Below are positions 1-7,903 of a DNA stretch of 64,000 nucleotides, piece after piece. Position 1 is the first letter of the stretch. Each line of letters starts with the position of its first letter. Both the position numbers and the translations under genes were made by a program. This DNA is from Planctomycetota bacterium (GTDB taxonomy: Bacteria > Planctomycetota > Phycisphaerae > Phycisphaerales > SM1A02). The notes beneath the pieces are model-generated. The model did no database searches, had not been told where the DNA came from, and worked only from the letters and a program-made list of their open reading frames with translations. The DNA lies in contig JAIOPG010000006.1 of NCBI GenBank assembly GCA_021414025.1, positions 248,001 to 312,000 of the forward strand, in the 5' to 3' direction.

Positions 1-684
1 GGCATCGCCGACGCTCCCGGCGAGTCTGACCGGATGGAGCGCGTCGACGGAAACTGGCGCAAGCTGCTGGGCGCCGCTGGCATCGGCGACCGGACACTTG
101 TCCGCGCCAGGCAAGTGCATGGATGCGCCGTGCTGCAGGCCGATCGCGCCAAAGACATCGTCCGCGCGGCGCCGCCCTTCGTGGAGGGTGACGCGCTGCT
201 CACCGGGGATCCGAAGCAAGCGCTGGCGATCCGCGTCGCCGACTGCGTTCCAATCCTGATCGCGGACGAACGAACGCGCCTGGTGGCCGCCGTGCACGCG
301 GGGTGGCGCGGAGTGATCGCTCAGATCGTTCCCGAAACCATTCGGCAAATGCGGGAACGCGGAAGTCGCCCTCAGGATCTGCGCCTTGCGATCGGGCCCT
401 GCATTCGCATGGGAAATTTTCAAGTCGGCGCCGAAGTGGCCCAGGAGTTCCAGCGAGCCCGGCTTGCCGAGTGCGTCGCGCCCGATCCGGGTCGCACCGG
501 TCACTGGAGGGCCGACCTTTCCGGCGCCATCCAGCTTCAGGCGAAGGCGGCGGGAGTCAGCCCGGTCCAAATCGATGATTGCCTGGCCTGCACCCACGAA
601 AACCCCGGTTATTTCTTCAGTTACCGACGGGATGGAGCCCGCGGCGGCCGACTTGCCGCCGTCATTTGCCCCGCTCCGCTCTGA
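1..684 (+). CDS. pgeF: PgeF/YfiH-type peptidoglycan editing factor (5' end outside window)
   Basis: Laccase-domain (YfiH, polyphenol oxidase) family; characterised members cleave misincorporated muropeptide precursors or act on purine nucleosides as copper/zinc proteins. The reading frame is open from base 1, and the family N-terminus (about 30 residues before the first seen motif) is missing, so the gene starts left of the window; an internal ATG at 34 is unlikely to be the start. Visible motifs in order: QVHG near base 112, ADC.P near 238, HAGWRG at 295-312, IGPCI near 391, and the C-terminal CTHENPGYFFSYRRDG near 589. The conserved Cys of ADC and the His of HAGWRG are family metal/active-site residues. 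Neighbouring genes give no functional hint. Family assignment is firm, the exact substrate is not. Confidence 0.9.
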   Translation, partial: GIADAPGESDRMERVDGNWRKLLGAAGIGDRTLVRARQVHGCAVLQADRAKDIVRAAPPFVEGDALLTGDPKQALAIRVADCVPILIADERTRLVAAVHAGWRGVIAQIVPETIRQMRERGSRPQDLRLAIGPCIRMGNFQVGAEVAQEFQRARLAECVAPDPGRTGHWRADLSGAIQLQAKAAGVSPVQIDDCLACTHENPGYFFSYRRDGARGGRLAAVICPAPL

Positions 685-814
685 GGAAAAGTGGAATTTT
701 TCTCCAAAATTGGTTTCCAACCCTTGCAACGGCCGATGATTGACCCATAATGGGCCCGTCAGGACGCGGCATTTGTTCGCCCTCGTCGTAACTTGAATCG
801 GGTGGACGAGGGCT

Positions 815-847
815 GCAACCGTCATCAGGACGGTTGCGGTTGTTTTT
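815..847 (+). terminator. Rho-independent terminator (9-bp stem, T tail)
   Basis: Perfect 9-bp stem 815-823/829-837 with a 5-nt ATCAG loop, followed by GGTTGTTTTT. It lies 130 nt beyond the pgeF stop and 150 nt before the next start, so it ends pgeF transcription or a small RNA made from the hairpin just upstream. Confidence 0.75.
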
Positions 848-904
848 AGACCCCGCGCCGTTTTCCAAGTCCTTGCGAACCATCCGCTTGGGCGGAAGAA
901 CCCT

Positions 905-910
905 TATATT
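905..910 (+). promoter_or_regulatory. -10 box TATATT for the dehydrogenase/MFS operon
   Basis: TATATT in a GC-rich region, 88 nt before the GTG start. No convincing -35. The leader that would follow begins with the 920-943 stem-loop. Confidence 0.45.
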
Positions 911-998
911 TGCCGCCTGTCTCTTGCCGCCGAAAGCAAGAGATTTGTGATCAAGTGACCGCCCCCGATGGCCGACAACTGCGAGAGAAGGAGCCACT

Positions 999-2363
999 GT
1001 GCCGACTGCTACCACCACCACCAACGCGTACCAAACCCTGAAGTCGAAAATTGAAACCAATCAGGCCCGCGTCGGCGTGATCGGTCTGGGCTATGTCGGC
1101 CTGCCGCTGGCGCACGCCCTGCATCAGGGCGGCTTGCCGGTGATCGGCTTCGACGTCGATCCCGAAAAGCCCAAGGCCATCAAGGAGGGACGCAACTACC
1201 TCAAGCACCTTGGCCACGACATGGTCACGTCGCTGCGCGACAGCAAGAAATTTGAGGCCACCACCGATTTCTCCCGACTGGGCGAGTGCGACGTGATTCT
1301 GGTCTGCGTGCCCACGCCGCTGGGCCGCCATCAGGAGCCGGACATCTCCTACATCCTGCAAACCGCCGACGCGATCGGCAAGACGCTTCGTCCGGGACAA
1401 CTCATCGTCCTTGAAAGCACGACCTATCCCGGCACCACCCGCGAGGACATGATGCCCGCGGTGTTCGCCGCCGCCGGCGAGAAGGCCAAGACCTGGGAAC
1501 TCGGCCGCGACATCTTCGCCGCGTTCAGCCCCGAGCGCGAAGATCCGGGACGCAAGAGCCACTCCACCAGCACGATTCCGAAGTTGGTCGGCGGCGTCGG
1601 CAAGCAGGCCACCGAGCTCGCCGCCGCGGTCTACCGCAAGGGCATCAAGGAAGTCATCGAAGTTTCCAGCGCCGAGATCGCCGAGAGCGCCAAGCTGCTC
1701 GAGAACATCTTCCGCGCCGTGAACATCGCCCTGGTCAACGAGCTCAAGACCACGCTCACGCCGATGGGCATTGACGTGTGGGAAGTGATCCGCGCCGCGG
1801 GCACCAAGCCCTTCGGCTTCATGCCCTTCTTCCCGGGGCCGGGCCTCGGCGGACACTGCATCCCGATCGATCCCTTCTATCTCACCTGGAAGGCCAAGGA
1901 ATTCGGTGCCAGCACCAAGTTCATCGAGCTGGCGGGCGAGATCAACACCGGCATGCCGCACTACGCGATCGACCGCGCCGGCGAGCTGCTGAACAACCAC
2001 GGCAAGTGCATCAAGGGCAGCAAGGTGCTCGTGCTGGGTTTGGCCTACAAGGCGGACATCGACGACGTGCGTGAGAGCCCGAGCTTCGAGCTTCTCCAGA
2101 TCCTGGAGGATCGCGGGGCGCAAGCCGACTACAGCGATCCGCTGGTTCCTGAAACCCGCGCGGGCCGCAAGCACGACTTGCAGAAGAAGTCCGTGCCGAT
2201 CACGCAGGCGACCCTCGCGGGCTACGACCTGGTCGTGGTCTCCACCGCGCACACCGCCTTCGACTGGAACATGATCGCCAAGCACTCGAAGCTGATCCTT
2301 GACACGCGCGACGCCATGCGGGCGCACCACGCGGCGCTGGGCGATCGGCTCATGCTGGCGTAA
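999..2363 (+). CDS. UDP-N-acetyl-hexosamine (WbpA/WecC-type) 6-dehydrogenase
   Basis: NAD-dependent oxidation of a UDP-sugar C6 to the uronic acid, supplying precursors for surface polysaccharide. 454 aa, normal family length. GTG start at 999 is set by the AAGGAG site ending seven bases before it. N-terminal Rossmann motif VIGLGYVGLPLA starts near residue 26; VCVPTPL, ESTTYPGTT and FSPEREDPG follow; the helix AESAKLLEN lies mid-protein; the catalytic cysteine is C287 in GGHCIPIDP; the C-terminal domain has VLGLAYKADIDDVRESP. The GGHCIPIDP form is typical of UDP-GlcNAc/UDP-ManNAc dehydrogenases rather than UDP-glucose dehydrogenase (usually GGSCFPKD), so an N-acetylated substrate is favoured but not proven. 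The stop codon overlaps the ATG of the MFS gene (TAATG), implying one operon. Confidence 0.9.
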   Translation: MPTATTTTNAYQTLKSKIETNQARVGVIGLGYVGLPLAHALHQGGLPVIGFDVDPEKPKAIKEGRNYLKHLGHDMVTSLRDSKKFEATTDFSRLGECDVILVCVPTPLGRHQEPDISYILQTADAIGKTLRPGQLIVLESTTYPGTTREDMMPAVFAAAGEKAKTWELGRDIFAAFSPEREDPGRKSHSTSTIPKLVGGVGKQATELAAAVYRKGIKEVIEVSSAEIAESAKLLENIFRAVNIALVNELKTTLTPMGIDVWEVIRAAGTKPFGFMPFFPGPGLGGHCIPIDPFYLTWKAKEFGASTKFIELAGEINTGMPHYAIDRAGELLNNHGKCIKGSKVLVLGLAYKADIDDVRESPSFELLQILEDRGAQADYSDPLVPETRAGRKHDLQKKSVPITQATLAGYDLVVVSTAHTAFDWNMIAKHSKLILDTRDAMRAHHAALGDRLMLA

Positions 2364-3703
2364 TGCCGAGCGACGAGCGAGTCTCTCCGGGCCGATCCAG
2401 GGTGGCCTCGTGGTCCGACGCGTGGCGCGAGCGGAACTACCGCTGGTACGCCGGCGGCATGCTCTCCGGCGGCTTCGGGTTGCAGATGCTCAATACCGCG
2501 GTCCTCTGGGATGTGTGGGAGCGCTCGCACAGCCCGATGAGCCTGGGTCTGATCGGCCTGGCCCGCGCACTGCCGGTGATGGTGCTGGCTTTTCCGGCCG
2601 GCCACATGGTCGATCTCTTCGACCGCAAGAAAATCCTGGTCTTCACCCAGAGCGGATTCGCCGCGGTCGCCGCGCTGCTGGCGTTCGCTTCCTACTTCAG
2701 CGCCCCGCTGTGGATCAGCTTCGTGGCCATCGCGCTGAGCGGCTGCGTCCGCGCCTTCAACATGTCCACGCGGCAGAGCCTGCTGCCGCTGCTGGTGCCG
2801 ATCGACCGCTTCCAGAACGCAGTGACCTGGAACAGCGCCATTTTCCAGTGCGCCGCGATCGGCGGGCCGATCCTGGCGGGAAAATTGATCGTGCAGGCGC
2901 ATTCGACGTGGGTTGTGTTCGCGCTCTCCACGGTGCTGTGCGGCGGATTCGCCGTGGCCTCGGCGCGGTTGCGGCCGCGTGAGACCATCAAAGCCGCTGG
3001 CGGATTCGGCTTTCGATCGATGTTCGCAGGCGCCGCCCACATCCGCAAGGAGAAGGTCATTCTCGGCGCCATCCTGCTCGACCTGCTCGCGGTGCTCTTC
3101 GGCGGAGCCACCGCGCTGCTGCCCATCTTCGCGACGGACATTTTGCAAACCGATGCCGTCGGCTTCGGACTTCTCAAGGCCTCCACGGCGATCGGGGCGC
3201 TGATCATCGCAGGCATCCTGGCGGTGCGGCCCACGCTGCGACCGGCGGGGCCGCTGCTGCTCTGGAGCGTGGCGGCCTTCGGCGTCTGCATGATTCTCTT
3301 CGGCATCAGCCGTTCGCTCTGGCTGAGCGTGGCGCTGCTGATGATCAGCGGCGCGGTGGACAACATCAGCGTGGTCATCCGCCACGTGCTGGTACAGACC
3401 CGCACGCCGGATCAGCTGCGCGGCCGCGTGACGGCAGTCAACGGAATCTTCATCGAGTGCAGCAACGAGCTGGGCGGATTCGAAAGCGGATTGGTCGCGG
3501 CGTGGCTCGGCCCGGTGTGGAGCGTGATCACCGGCGGCTTCGGCACGCTGGCGGTGACCGGCGCGATCGCCTGGTGCCTGCCCTCGCTGCGCAAGCTCGA
3601 CCGGCTGATCGAGGAATTGAAACCCACCGACGGACCCGATGCCGGCGATTCCGGCGAAGTGGAGCGCGTGCCCGCCGCCTCCACGCCGGTGCTGCTGAAA
3701 TAG
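2363..3703 (+). CDS. MFS transporter (MFS_3/EntS-like exporter)
   Basis: 446-aa polytopic inner-membrane protein, about twelve hydrophobic segments after a short basic N-terminus (residues 1-25). The loop-2/3 signature appears as DLFDRKK near residue 85, as in the MFS motif A, and the R-T-P..LRGRV element near residue 350 is typical of the EntS/MFS_3 branch. Start ATG overlaps the last base of the upstream stop (TAATG), so translation is probably coupled to the nucleotide-sugar dehydrogenase. The substrate cannot be read from sequence; MFS_3 members export siderophores, drugs or small metabolites. The acidic, variable tail after residue 415 is probably cytoplasmic. Convergent with the antiporter gene 40 nt downstream; no terminator hairpin is visible in the gap. 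Confidence 0.85.
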   Translation: MPSDERVSPGRSRVASWSDAWRERNYRWYAGGMLSGGFGLQMLNTAVLWDVWERSHSPMSLGLIGLARALPVMVLAFPAGHMVDLFDRKKILVFTQSGFAAVAALLAFASYFSAPLWISFVAIALSGCVRAFNMSTRQSLLPLLVPIDRFQNAVTWNSAIFQCAAIGGPILAGKLIVQAHSTWVVFALSTVLCGGFAVASARLRPRETIKAAGGFGFRSMFAGAAHIRKEKVILGAILLDLLAVLFGGATALLPIFATDILQTDAVGFGLLKASTAIGALIIAGILAVRPTLRPAGPLLLWSVAAFGVCMILFGISRSLWLSVALLMISGAVDNISVVIRHVLVQTRTPDQLRGRVTAVNGIFIECSNELGGFESGLVAAWLGPVWSVITGGFGTLAVTGAIAWCLPSLRKLDRLIEELKPTDGPDAGDSGEVERVPAASTPVLLK

Positions 3704-3743
3704 CGGCCAAGCGCGGGGACGTCACGGAAAATGCGGCGCGGAA

Positions 3744-5294
3744 CTACACGGGCAAGGAGGGGGGCGAGACTCCCTGGAGCTCTTCGATCACTGCGGCTTC
3801 CTGATCCAGCGGCAGCGCCACCGCGACCTCGTCACCCGCCTCGAAGCGCGTGTTGCCGCGGGCAATGTGCACGCGGCCGTCGGATCGCACGATGAAGGCG
3901 ATGGCCACATTCGGAGGCAGGTGAATCTGCGAGATCGATTTCCCCACCACCGGTGACTGCTCGGTGATCACATAGACATTGATGTCGTTGTCGGTCTCCT
4001 CGCGCATCACCATATCCACCGCGTTCTTGGGAAGCGGGCCGCTGCTCTTGAGCATGCCCAGCCACTTTGGCACCGACTTGATCACGGTGCCCGGGATGAT
4101 GCAGCCCACGATGACGCAGATGAAGACGATGTCGAAGAGATTGTCGGCCTTTGGGTTGTCGTCGGGGTTGCCCAGCGCAAGGATGGGGATGGTCGAGAGG
4201 ATGATCGGCACCGCGCCACGCAGTCCCAGCCAGGCGACGCACGCTGTCTCGCGCCAGGGCACGCGCATCGGCAGCAGGATGACGGCTACCGCCACCGGCC
4301 GCGCCACGAAGGCCAGCCAGAGCGCGATCATCGCCCCACCCAGCACGATGTTCTCTTCCTTCAGTCGGTGCGGCGAGCTGAGCAGGCCGAGGAAGAAGAA
4401 CATGGTGATCTGCCCGCCCCAGGCCAGCGAGTCGTGGACGCGCAGAATGGAGGCGCGGAATGGGAGCTTGGAATTGCCCATCATGATGCCGGTGAGAAAG
4501 ACGCTTAGCAGGCCGCTGCCGTCGAGCATGCTGGCCAGCCCGAAGCTCGCCAGCGCGCTGGCCACGGTCCGCACCGGATAGAGGCCGCTCTCCGCGTTGG
4601 GCAGGTACTTGAAGGAGGCGATCGAGAGCCAGCCCACCACCACTCCGGTGGCGGCGCCGATGGCGAACTGACGGGCCACATCCGCGCCCATTTCGAGCAC
4701 TCCGGTCGACGCGCCGGTCACCAGGCCCGTGAAGACGAAGACCAGGATGAAGGCCATCGGGTCGTTGAAGCCGCTCTCCAGTTCGACGATCTGGCGCACG
4801 CGCCCCTTGAAGCCGACGCCGCCCAGCGCCGCGAAGACCGCCGCCGCATCGGTGCTTCCCAGCACGCTGCCCACCAGCAGCGCTTCGGGCCAGGTGACCG
4901 CCGGTCCCAGCCACTTGACGAAAACCGCGACGAGCGCCGAGATGAACACCACGCCGATGGTCGCCAGCGCGATGGAGGGAGTCCACGAGCCGCGCATGTG
5001 GTGGACCTTGATATTGAGCCCGCCATAAAACAGGATCAGAATCAGACAGATCAGACCGACGCCGTAGGCCAGGTCGAAGTCGAAGAAGTTGATCCCCATC
5101 GGGCCGTCCTCGCCGACGAGCATGCCCAGCACCAGGAACAGCAGGCCGCCGGGCAAGCCGATGCGCGATCCATATTTGTTGATCACCACGGCGATCAGAA
5201 GAACAAGCCCCGCCCAGAAGGTGATCTGCGGCAGCCACTCGTGCAGCTCCAGCGAGCGATCGGTGTAGGTCATGACATCGGCGGCCTGCGGCAT
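3744..5294 (-). CDS. K+(or Na+)/H+ antiporter, CPA1 NhaP2/CvrA type with C-terminal RCK_C domain
   Basis: 516 aa, about twelve to thirteen transmembrane segments followed by a cytosolic TrkA-C (RCK_C) regulatory domain at roughly residues 440-505, where VVGKSISQIHLPP and FEAGDEV are the recognisable elements. The membrane part has KYGSRIGLPGGLLFLVLGM near the N-terminus and the cation-binding region SVLGSTDAAAVF and ELESGFNDPMAF with the conserved acidic residues of CPA1 exchangers. Expected role: proton-coupled K+ efflux for pH and volume control in the inner membrane. Start: the ATG at 5294 is preceded by CATACT and six bases, matching the leaderless pattern seen at many genes here; another ATG at 5273 is also possible. 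The frame stays open to 5384 but lacks membrane-protein character there. Confidence 0.85.
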   Translation of the reverse strand: MPQAADVMTYTDRSLELHEWLPQITFWAGLVLLIAVVINKYGSRIGLPGGLLFLVLGMLVGEDGPMGINFFDFDLAYGVGLICLILILFYGGLNIKVHHMRGSWTPSIALATIGVVFISALVAVFVKWLGPAVTWPEALLVGSVLGSTDAAAVFAALGGVGFKGRVRQIVELESGFNDPMAFILVFVFTGLVTGASTGVLEMGADVARQFAIGAATGVVVGWLSIASFKYLPNAESGLYPVRTVASALASFGLASMLDGSGLLSVFLTGIMMGNSKLPFRASILRVHDSLAWGGQITMFFFLGLLSSPHRLKEENIVLGGAMIALWLAFVARPVAVAVILLPMRVPWRETACVAWLGLRGAVPIILSTIPILALGNPDDNPKADNLFDIVFICVIVGCIIPGTVIKSVPKWLGMLKSSGPLPKNAVDMVMREETDNDINVYVITEQSPVVGKSISQIHLPPNVAIAFIVRSDGRVHIARGNTRFEAGDEVAVALPLDQEAAVIEELQGVSPPSLPV

Positions 5295-5300
5295 CGCAGC

Positions 5301-5306
5301 AGTATG
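5301..5306 (-). promoter_or_regulatory. -10-like CATACT, 6 nt before antiporter start
   Basis: One mismatch from TANNNT, spaced exactly six bases from the ATG at 5294; no ribosome-binding site between. Suggests a leaderless mRNA. Confidence 0.4.
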
Positions 5307-5401
5307 ACGCTTTCGTTCGGGGCTGCAAATTGGATGGGCGGACTTATGCGTGTCGGCCCATCCGCAGCACCGCGGCTCCACCACCGGCGCGAGGCATGAA
5401 G

Positions 5402-5407
5402 TATTCT
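5402..5407 (+). promoter_or_regulatory. -10-like TATTCT, 6 nt before carbonic anhydrase start
   Basis: TATTCT followed by six bases and the ATG at 5414. There is no Shine-Dalgarno sequence at that distance, which supports both the 5414 start and a leaderless transcript. Confidence 0.5.
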
Positions 5408-5413
5408 GCGTCC

Positions 5414-6142
5414 ATGCACAAGATCCACCGAGGACGAATTCTCCTTGCCGCGACGGGTCTTCTGGCGTTGAACGCGGCCATCGGCGTCGCCGCGCAGAAG
5501 TCCGATGTTTCCGCGGTCACCCGCAACGACGCTCGCTTTTCTCCGGCCGCCGCCTGGGCCTACCTGCAATCCCGCAATACCGCCGCCAGCGCCGCCGCTA
5601 CGGCAGCCTTCGAGAAGAATCCCGCCGCGAAAGAGAAGTTCACCACCGGGCAGGCGCCCTATGCGGTGATTGTGGGCTGCTCCGATTCGCGCGTGCCGCC
5701 GGAGCAGGTGGTGGAAGCCGCCCCCGGCGATGTCTTCGTGGTGCGCGTCGCGGGCAATGTGGTTTCCGATGACGCGATCGGATCGGTCGAGTACGCCGTG
5801 AAGTACCTCCATGTGCCGCTGGTGGTCGTCCTGGGCCACGAGAACTGCGGCGCGGTCAGCGCCTGCTTGCAGGACAAGGGCGTGAGTGGCGCACTTCCCC
5901 AGTTGCTGGGGAAGATCCGGCCCGCCGTGCAGTCCGCCACGCAATCCTGCACGGGTTGCACGCCCGAGGCGCTGCTCTCCGCGTGCATCGCCGACAACGC
6001 CCGGCTGGGCATGGATGAGCTCCTGAATCGCAGCACGTTCCTGCGCAACGGAGTCAAGCAGGGCAAGGTGGCCATCGGCTGCGGCGTCATCGATTTGGGC
6101 ACCTCAAAGATCAAGTGGATCGTCGAGCCCAAGGCGAAGTGA
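5414..6142 (+). CDS. Exported beta-class carbonic anhydrase
   Basis: Zinc enzyme interconverting CO2 and bicarbonate. 242 aa. The first 27 residues (MHKIHRGR then a hydrophobic stretch ending GVAAQ) form a signal peptide, so the enzyme is probably periplasmic, unlike most beta-CAs. Zinc ligands are C89, H142 and C145 (in GCSDSRVPPE and GHENCGAV), and the Asp-Arg dyad is D91/R93. The C-terminal GCGVIDLGTSKIKW matches the last strand of the fold. Start chosen at 5414 because TATTCT lies six bases upstream; an in-frame ATG at 5396 would only lengthen the n-region by six residues. Divergent from the antiporter gene: carbonate and ion/pH homeostasis could be linked but this is inference. Confidence 0.9.
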   Translation: MHKIHRGRILLAATGLLALNAAIGVAAQKSDVSAVTRNDARFSPAAAWAYLQSRNTAASAAATAAFEKNPAAKEKFTTGQAPYAVIVGCSDSRVPPEQVVEAAPGDVFVVRVAGNVVSDDAIGSVEYAVKYLHVPLVVVLGHENCGAVSACLQDKGVSGALPQLLGKIRPAVQSATQSCTGCTPEALLSACIADNARLGMDELLNRSTFLRNGVKQGKVAIGCGVIDLGTSKIKWIVEPKAK

Positions 6143-6185
6143 GCGGATCAACCTTCGTGGGAAGCGGTGCGTGAGCGACGAGTGC

Positions 6186-6191
6186 TACACT
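6186..6191 (+). promoter_or_regulatory. -10 box TACACT (extended TG) for ahpD-like gene
   Basis: TGCTACACT, an extended -10, ends 24 nt before the ATG at 6216, leaving room for the AAGGAG site. Identical TACACT boxes occur before fumC and the desaturase. Confidence 0.5.
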
Positions 6192-6215
6192 CGTTCCTCC
6201 CCAAGGAGATTCCGC

Positions 6216-6713
6216 ATGCCCAGACTCTCACTTGCCGACCCCAAAGCCGTTGGAGCTCCCGACATCAACATCTTCAAGGGGATCGCCAATGCCCCCGAGA
6301 TTCTGAAGGGCTTTCTTGAATTCAATGTCGCTGTGAAAAAGCACGGCGGACTCTCGCCCGCCGAGATCGAGGCGATCGCCTTGGCGGGGGCGCAGGCCCT
6401 CGATTGCAGCTACTGCCTGAATGCGCACACGAAGATCGGCATGGGCGCCGGCCTTGACGAGGCACGCACCGTGGCCATCCGCAAGGGGCTTGGGGCGAAT
6501 CCCCGCGAGAAGGCGATCGTTGATTTCACCCGCGCCGTGCTGGCGACCAAGGGCAATGTCTCGGACGCGGATCTGAAAAAAATGCGCGACGCCGGACTGG
6601 ACGACCGGCAGATCACCGCAGTGGTCGCCATGACGAGCATTGCCGCGTTCACGGCTTGGTTCAACCACGTCAACGGCACGGTCAGCGACTTTCCCGAAGC
6701 GCCGAAAATCTAG
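6216..6713 (+). CDS. AhpD/carboxymuconolactone decarboxylase-like peroxidase
   Basis: 165-aa all-helical AhpD-fold protein. The redox motif C64-S-Y-C67 followed by NAHTK identifies the alkylhydroperoxidase branch, in which the two cysteines and a nearby His reduce peroxides, usually recharged by a dihydrolipoyl or thioredoxin system. Length fits the family. The ATG at 6216 is preceded by a clear AAGGAG at 6203-6208; the frame extends to 6171 but that leader is not family-like. Stands alone, in the opposite direction to the next gene. Likely cytoplasmic stress defence; the partner reductant is not identifiable here. Confidence 0.88.
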   Translation: MPRLSLADPKAVGAPDINIFKGIANAPEILKGFLEFNVAVKKHGGLSPAEIEAIALAGAQALDCSYCLNAHTKIGMGAGLDEARTVAIRKGLGANPREKAIVDFTRAVLATKGNVSDADLKKMRDAGLDDRQITAVVAMTSIAAFTAWFNHVNGTVSDFPEAPKI

Positions 6714-6736
6714 ATCGGCCACGGGTTGAGGAGGAC

Positions 6737-7837
6737 TCACGCCCGCGCGGATTGACCGACGCACCATTCGCATTGCGGCGGGCAGGGTGGCTTGGCTCCG
6801 AGCGCCCGCGCCGCAATCCAGGGCCAGCGCGGCTCGCGCAAAGCGCCGCGGGCCAGCGCAATCGCGTCGGCCTTTCCCTCGACGAGCAATTTCTCGGCCA
6901 GCAGCGGATCCTCGAGCTCGCCCACGGCGATCACCGGCAGAGCGGTCGCCTTGCGGATCTCCCCGGCATAGTCGGCGAGCCAGCCCGGGGAGCTCTTCCA
7001 CGGCGCGGTCGAGTTGCCCGCGATGCTGATGTGCAGGATGTCCGCGCCGATCTCCTTCAGGGCGCGGCCGAAAGCGCAGGCGTCGGCGACCTGCCATCCG
7101 TCGTCGGTCAGATCGGTGGCGCCATAGCGCACGCCCAGCGGTTTCTCAGCGGGCCAGGCGGCGCGCATCGCCGTGACCACTTCCAGCGGATAGCGCATGC
7201 GATTGGCGAGCGAGCCGCCGTAGTTGTCGGTGCGCTTGTTGGAAAGCGGCGAGAGAAAGCTCGCCAGCAGGTAGCCATGCGCGGCGTGGACTTCGACCAG
7301 GTCGAACTTGAGCCGCGCGGCGCGCGTGGTGGCGGCGACGAAGGCGTCGCGGCAGGAGCGCATCTCGTCGTGGGTCATCTCGTGCGGCACCGCGAGCGCG
7401 CCGAAGGCCGTCGGGCTGGCGCCGAAGGGCTCCCATCCGCCCTGGTCGCGCGGGATCAAACCCTTCTTGCCGACCATCGGTCCGTAGGTGCTCGCCTTGC
7501 GGCCCGCATGCGCCAACTGAATGCCAAGGCAGGCGCCGGGCACCGCCGCGCGCACGGTGGCGAGCGTCTTGGCCAGCGCCTCCTCCTGCGCGTCGCCCCA
7601 CAGGCCCAGGCAATCCGGCGTGATCCTTCCGCGCGGCTCGACTCCGGTCGCTTCGAGAATCACGATCCCCCAGCCGCCGGTGGCCAGCATGCCGATGTGC
7701 ACCGCGTGCCAGGGCTGGGCGCAGCCGTCGACGGCGCTGTACTGGCACATCGGCGCCACCACGCAGCGGTTGGCCAGGGTGAGCGAGCGGAGTTTGAGTG
7801 GCGAGAAAAGATGGCAGGATTGTTTTTGAGAGTCCAT
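6737..7837 (-). CDS. NADH:flavin oxidoreductase, Old Yellow Enzyme family (YqjM-like)
   Basis: 366-aa FMN TIM-barrel ene-reductase using NAD(P)H to reduce activated C=C bonds. Seen in order: LFSPLKLRSLTLANR and VAPMCQYSAVDG at the N-terminus (the Cys-Tyr pair is typical of the thermophilic-like/YqjM class), QLAHAGRK, the substrate loop HAAHGYLLASFLSP with NKRTDNYGGS, and the phosphate-binding end GELEDPLLAEKLL...ALARGALREP. Start is the ATG at 7837; an in-frame TTG at 7873 is less likely. It lies 66 nt downstream of serB on the same strand, so it may be read from the DUF486-serB transcript. Physiological substrate unknown. Confidence 0.9.
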   Translation of the reverse strand: MDSQKQSCHLFSPLKLRSLTLANRCVVAPMCQYSAVDGCAQPWHAVHIGMLATGGWGIVILEATGVEPRGRITPDCLGLWGDAQEEALAKTLATVRAAVPGACLGIQLAHAGRKASTYGPMVGKKGLIPRDQGGWEPFGASPTAFGALAVPHEMTHDEMRSCRDAFVAATTRAARLKFDLVEVHAAHGYLLASFLSPLSNKRTDNYGGSLANRMRYPLEVVTAMRAAWPAEKPLGVRYGATDLTDDGWQVADACAFGRALKEIGADILHISIAGNSTAPWKSSPGWLADYAGEIRKATALPVIAVGELEDPLLAEKLLVEGKADAIALARGALREPRWPWIAARALGAKPPCPPQCEWCVGQSARA

Positions 7838-7903
7838 GGTGATGTGATCGTGTGGTTTCAGAGGGCAGGTCAAGGCGTTTGCAAAGTAAAGTCGTTGAAA
7901 AAT

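Larger units (their letters stand above)
685..998. other. 314-nt intergenic region with several perfect stem-loops
   Basis: No ORF is credible here. Going left to right: an 11-nt palindrome CCCATAATGGG at 744-754; an 8-bp stem CCCTCGTC/GACGAGGG (780-787 with 805-812, 17-nt loop); two bases later a 9-bp stem GCAACCGTC/GACGGTTGC (815-823 with 829-837) running into a T-rich tail; a TATATT box at 905-910; and another 8-bp stem TCTCTTGC/GCAAGAGA (920-927 with 936-943) in the presumed 5' leader of the dehydrogenase gene. The spacing would suit a short structured RNA ending at the 815-847 terminator, but this is inference only. Confidence 0.6.

Noticed and set aside
951-2330. 459-codon open frame antisense to the sugar dehydrogenase
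   Set aside because: Shadow frame; composition (GLVAEG, RGGE repeats) without domain features.
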